This document shows positions 63,305 to 64,000 of a DNA stretch of 64,000 nt, in pieces. Location of the stretch: contig OX031056.1 in the NCBI GenBank assembly GCA_943736015.1, positions 66,987,277 through 67,051,276 of the forward strand. Reading direction: 5' to 3'. Origin of the DNA: Tridacna crocea (Eukaryota; Mollusca; Bivalvia; Cardiida; Cardiidae). The notes beneath the pieces are model-generated. The model was not told the DNA's origin. It saw only the letters and a list, made by a program, of their open reading frames with translations, and searched no databases. Both the position numbers and the translations under genes were made by a program. Within the stretch, counting starts at the first letter, position 1, and each line of letters starts with the position of its first letter.

Positions 63305-64000
63305 TAGCTCACCTGAGCACGAAGTGCTCATGGTGAGCTTTTGTGGTCGCCCAATGTCCGTCATCCGTCGTGCGTTGTCCACAATTTCTTTAAACATCTT
63401 CTCCTCCTAAACCACTGGGCCAATCTTTATGAAACTTGGCAGGGATGGGTAAAGCTCTAGCAAAATTGTTCAAGAGATTGAATTCCACCCATAACTGTGG
63501 TTGCCATGGCAACCAAAAGGAAAAAAACAGCAAAATCTTTGAAAATCTTCTTCTCTGAAACTAGAAGGTGCAGAGCTTTGATATTTGGTATGTAGCATCT
63601 CCAAGTGGACCTTTACTAAGATTGTTCATATGATGCCCCTTGGGTCAAAACTGGCCCTGCCCCGGGGGTCACAAGTTTGAAACATAGGAACAAAGAAGGA
63701 AAACTTTAAAATTCTTCTTCTCTAAAACTAGAAGGTGCAGAGCTTTGATATTTGGTATGTAGCATCTCATAGTGGACTTCTACCAAGATTGTTCATATGA
63801 TGTTCCTGGGGTCAAAACTGGCCCGGCCCCCGGGGTCACAAGTTTGAAACATAGGAACAAAAAAGGAAAATTTTAAATTTCTTGTTCTCTGAAACTAGAA
63901 GGCATAGAGCTTTGATATTTGGTATGTAGCATCTCCTAGTGGACCTCTACGAAGATTGTTCATTTGATGTCCTTTGGTTCAAAACTGGCCCTGCCGTGGG
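63305..64000 (+). mobile_element. HINE-like element D with intact head, runs off window
   Basis: Head TAGCTCACCTGAGCACGAAG with the stem GTGCTCATGGTGAGC, a CATCCGTCGTGCG stretch, then 167-bp units at 63572, 63739 and 63906 (position of AGAGCTTTG). The tail lies beyond the window. This copy supplies the head missing from the copies at 8263 and 49370. Confidence 0.85.

Overview
This window looks like nuclear DNA from a mollusc, most likely a bivalve. It is AT-rich and almost free of long open frames. It is packed with short non-autonomous transposons, and it carries repeats typical of bivalve genomes: elements that start TAGCTCACCTGAGCAC and hold 145-170 bp tandem cores, plus tRNA-headed SINEs. 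Species cannot be told from the sequence. There is no bacterial-type gene, no rRNA and no complete transposase gene.

Genes. I see one candidate protein-coding gene on the + strand, represented only by exons. Three candidate first coding exons (5909-6039, 27452-27561, 49166-49251) each begin with ATG and each end two bases into a codon at a GT donor. One candidate common exon (58366-58535) starts with a single base that completes such a codon. The simplest reading is a gene with alternative promoters spread over more than 50 kb. The window would then be its 5' introns, and the rest of the gene would lie beyond 64000. The protein family is not recognised. An unidentified open segment also lies on the minus strand at 20731-20958.

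Mobile elements. The dominant repeat is a family of ~175-235 bp TTAA-bounded MITEs, called HP elements here. Each has a central ~67 bp near-perfect palindrome (reference 1310-1376) and two arms. The X arm begins with ACCACACAATCCC or CCCAAACAATCCC after the TTAA. The Y arm ends with TTGTCGTTTGGTAATGAG before the TTAA. TTAA targets and CCC-type ends suggest the piggyBac superfamily. About 60 intact or decayed copies are visible, many chained end to end through one shared TTAA. HP-A2 is a subfamily with ACTCCATAGATACTCA ends.

Other classes are: family B (TTAA-bounded, ~550 bp; 1480, 9015, 53736); five Mutator-like MITEs with perfect 9-bp target duplications (12690, 31621, 42190, 43170, 57219); a hAT-like element with an 8-bp duplication (9616-10782); a GC-rich element with a TTA duplication (18247-19240); a 1.8 kb terminal-inverted-repeat element (32172-33962); Helentron/HINE-like elements with tandem cores (8263, 11212, 36171, 49370, 63305); tRNA-derived SINEs (39726, 57951, 60158, 62935); a 1-kb palindrome (20981-21993); and many N-family palindromes built on CAGTCTGATCTTGATCTAC.

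Layout. 0-5 kb is HP chains. 5-9 kb holds family C, the first candidate exon and HP copies. 9-13 kb holds the hAT and HINE elements. 14-17 kb is decayed HP. 18-22 kb holds the GC-rich element, a 21-bp minisatellite and the large palindrome. 22-31 kb is HP and N copies plus the second exon. 31-39 kb holds Mutator, TIR and HINE elements. 39-48 kb is HP and Mutator elements. 49-51 kb holds the third exon and a HINE. 52-56 kb is HP and family B. 56.7-58.4 kb is an 88-bp tandem array hosting three later insertions just upstream of the common exon. 58.4-64 kb holds the common exon, SINE/HP mosaics and the start of another HINE.
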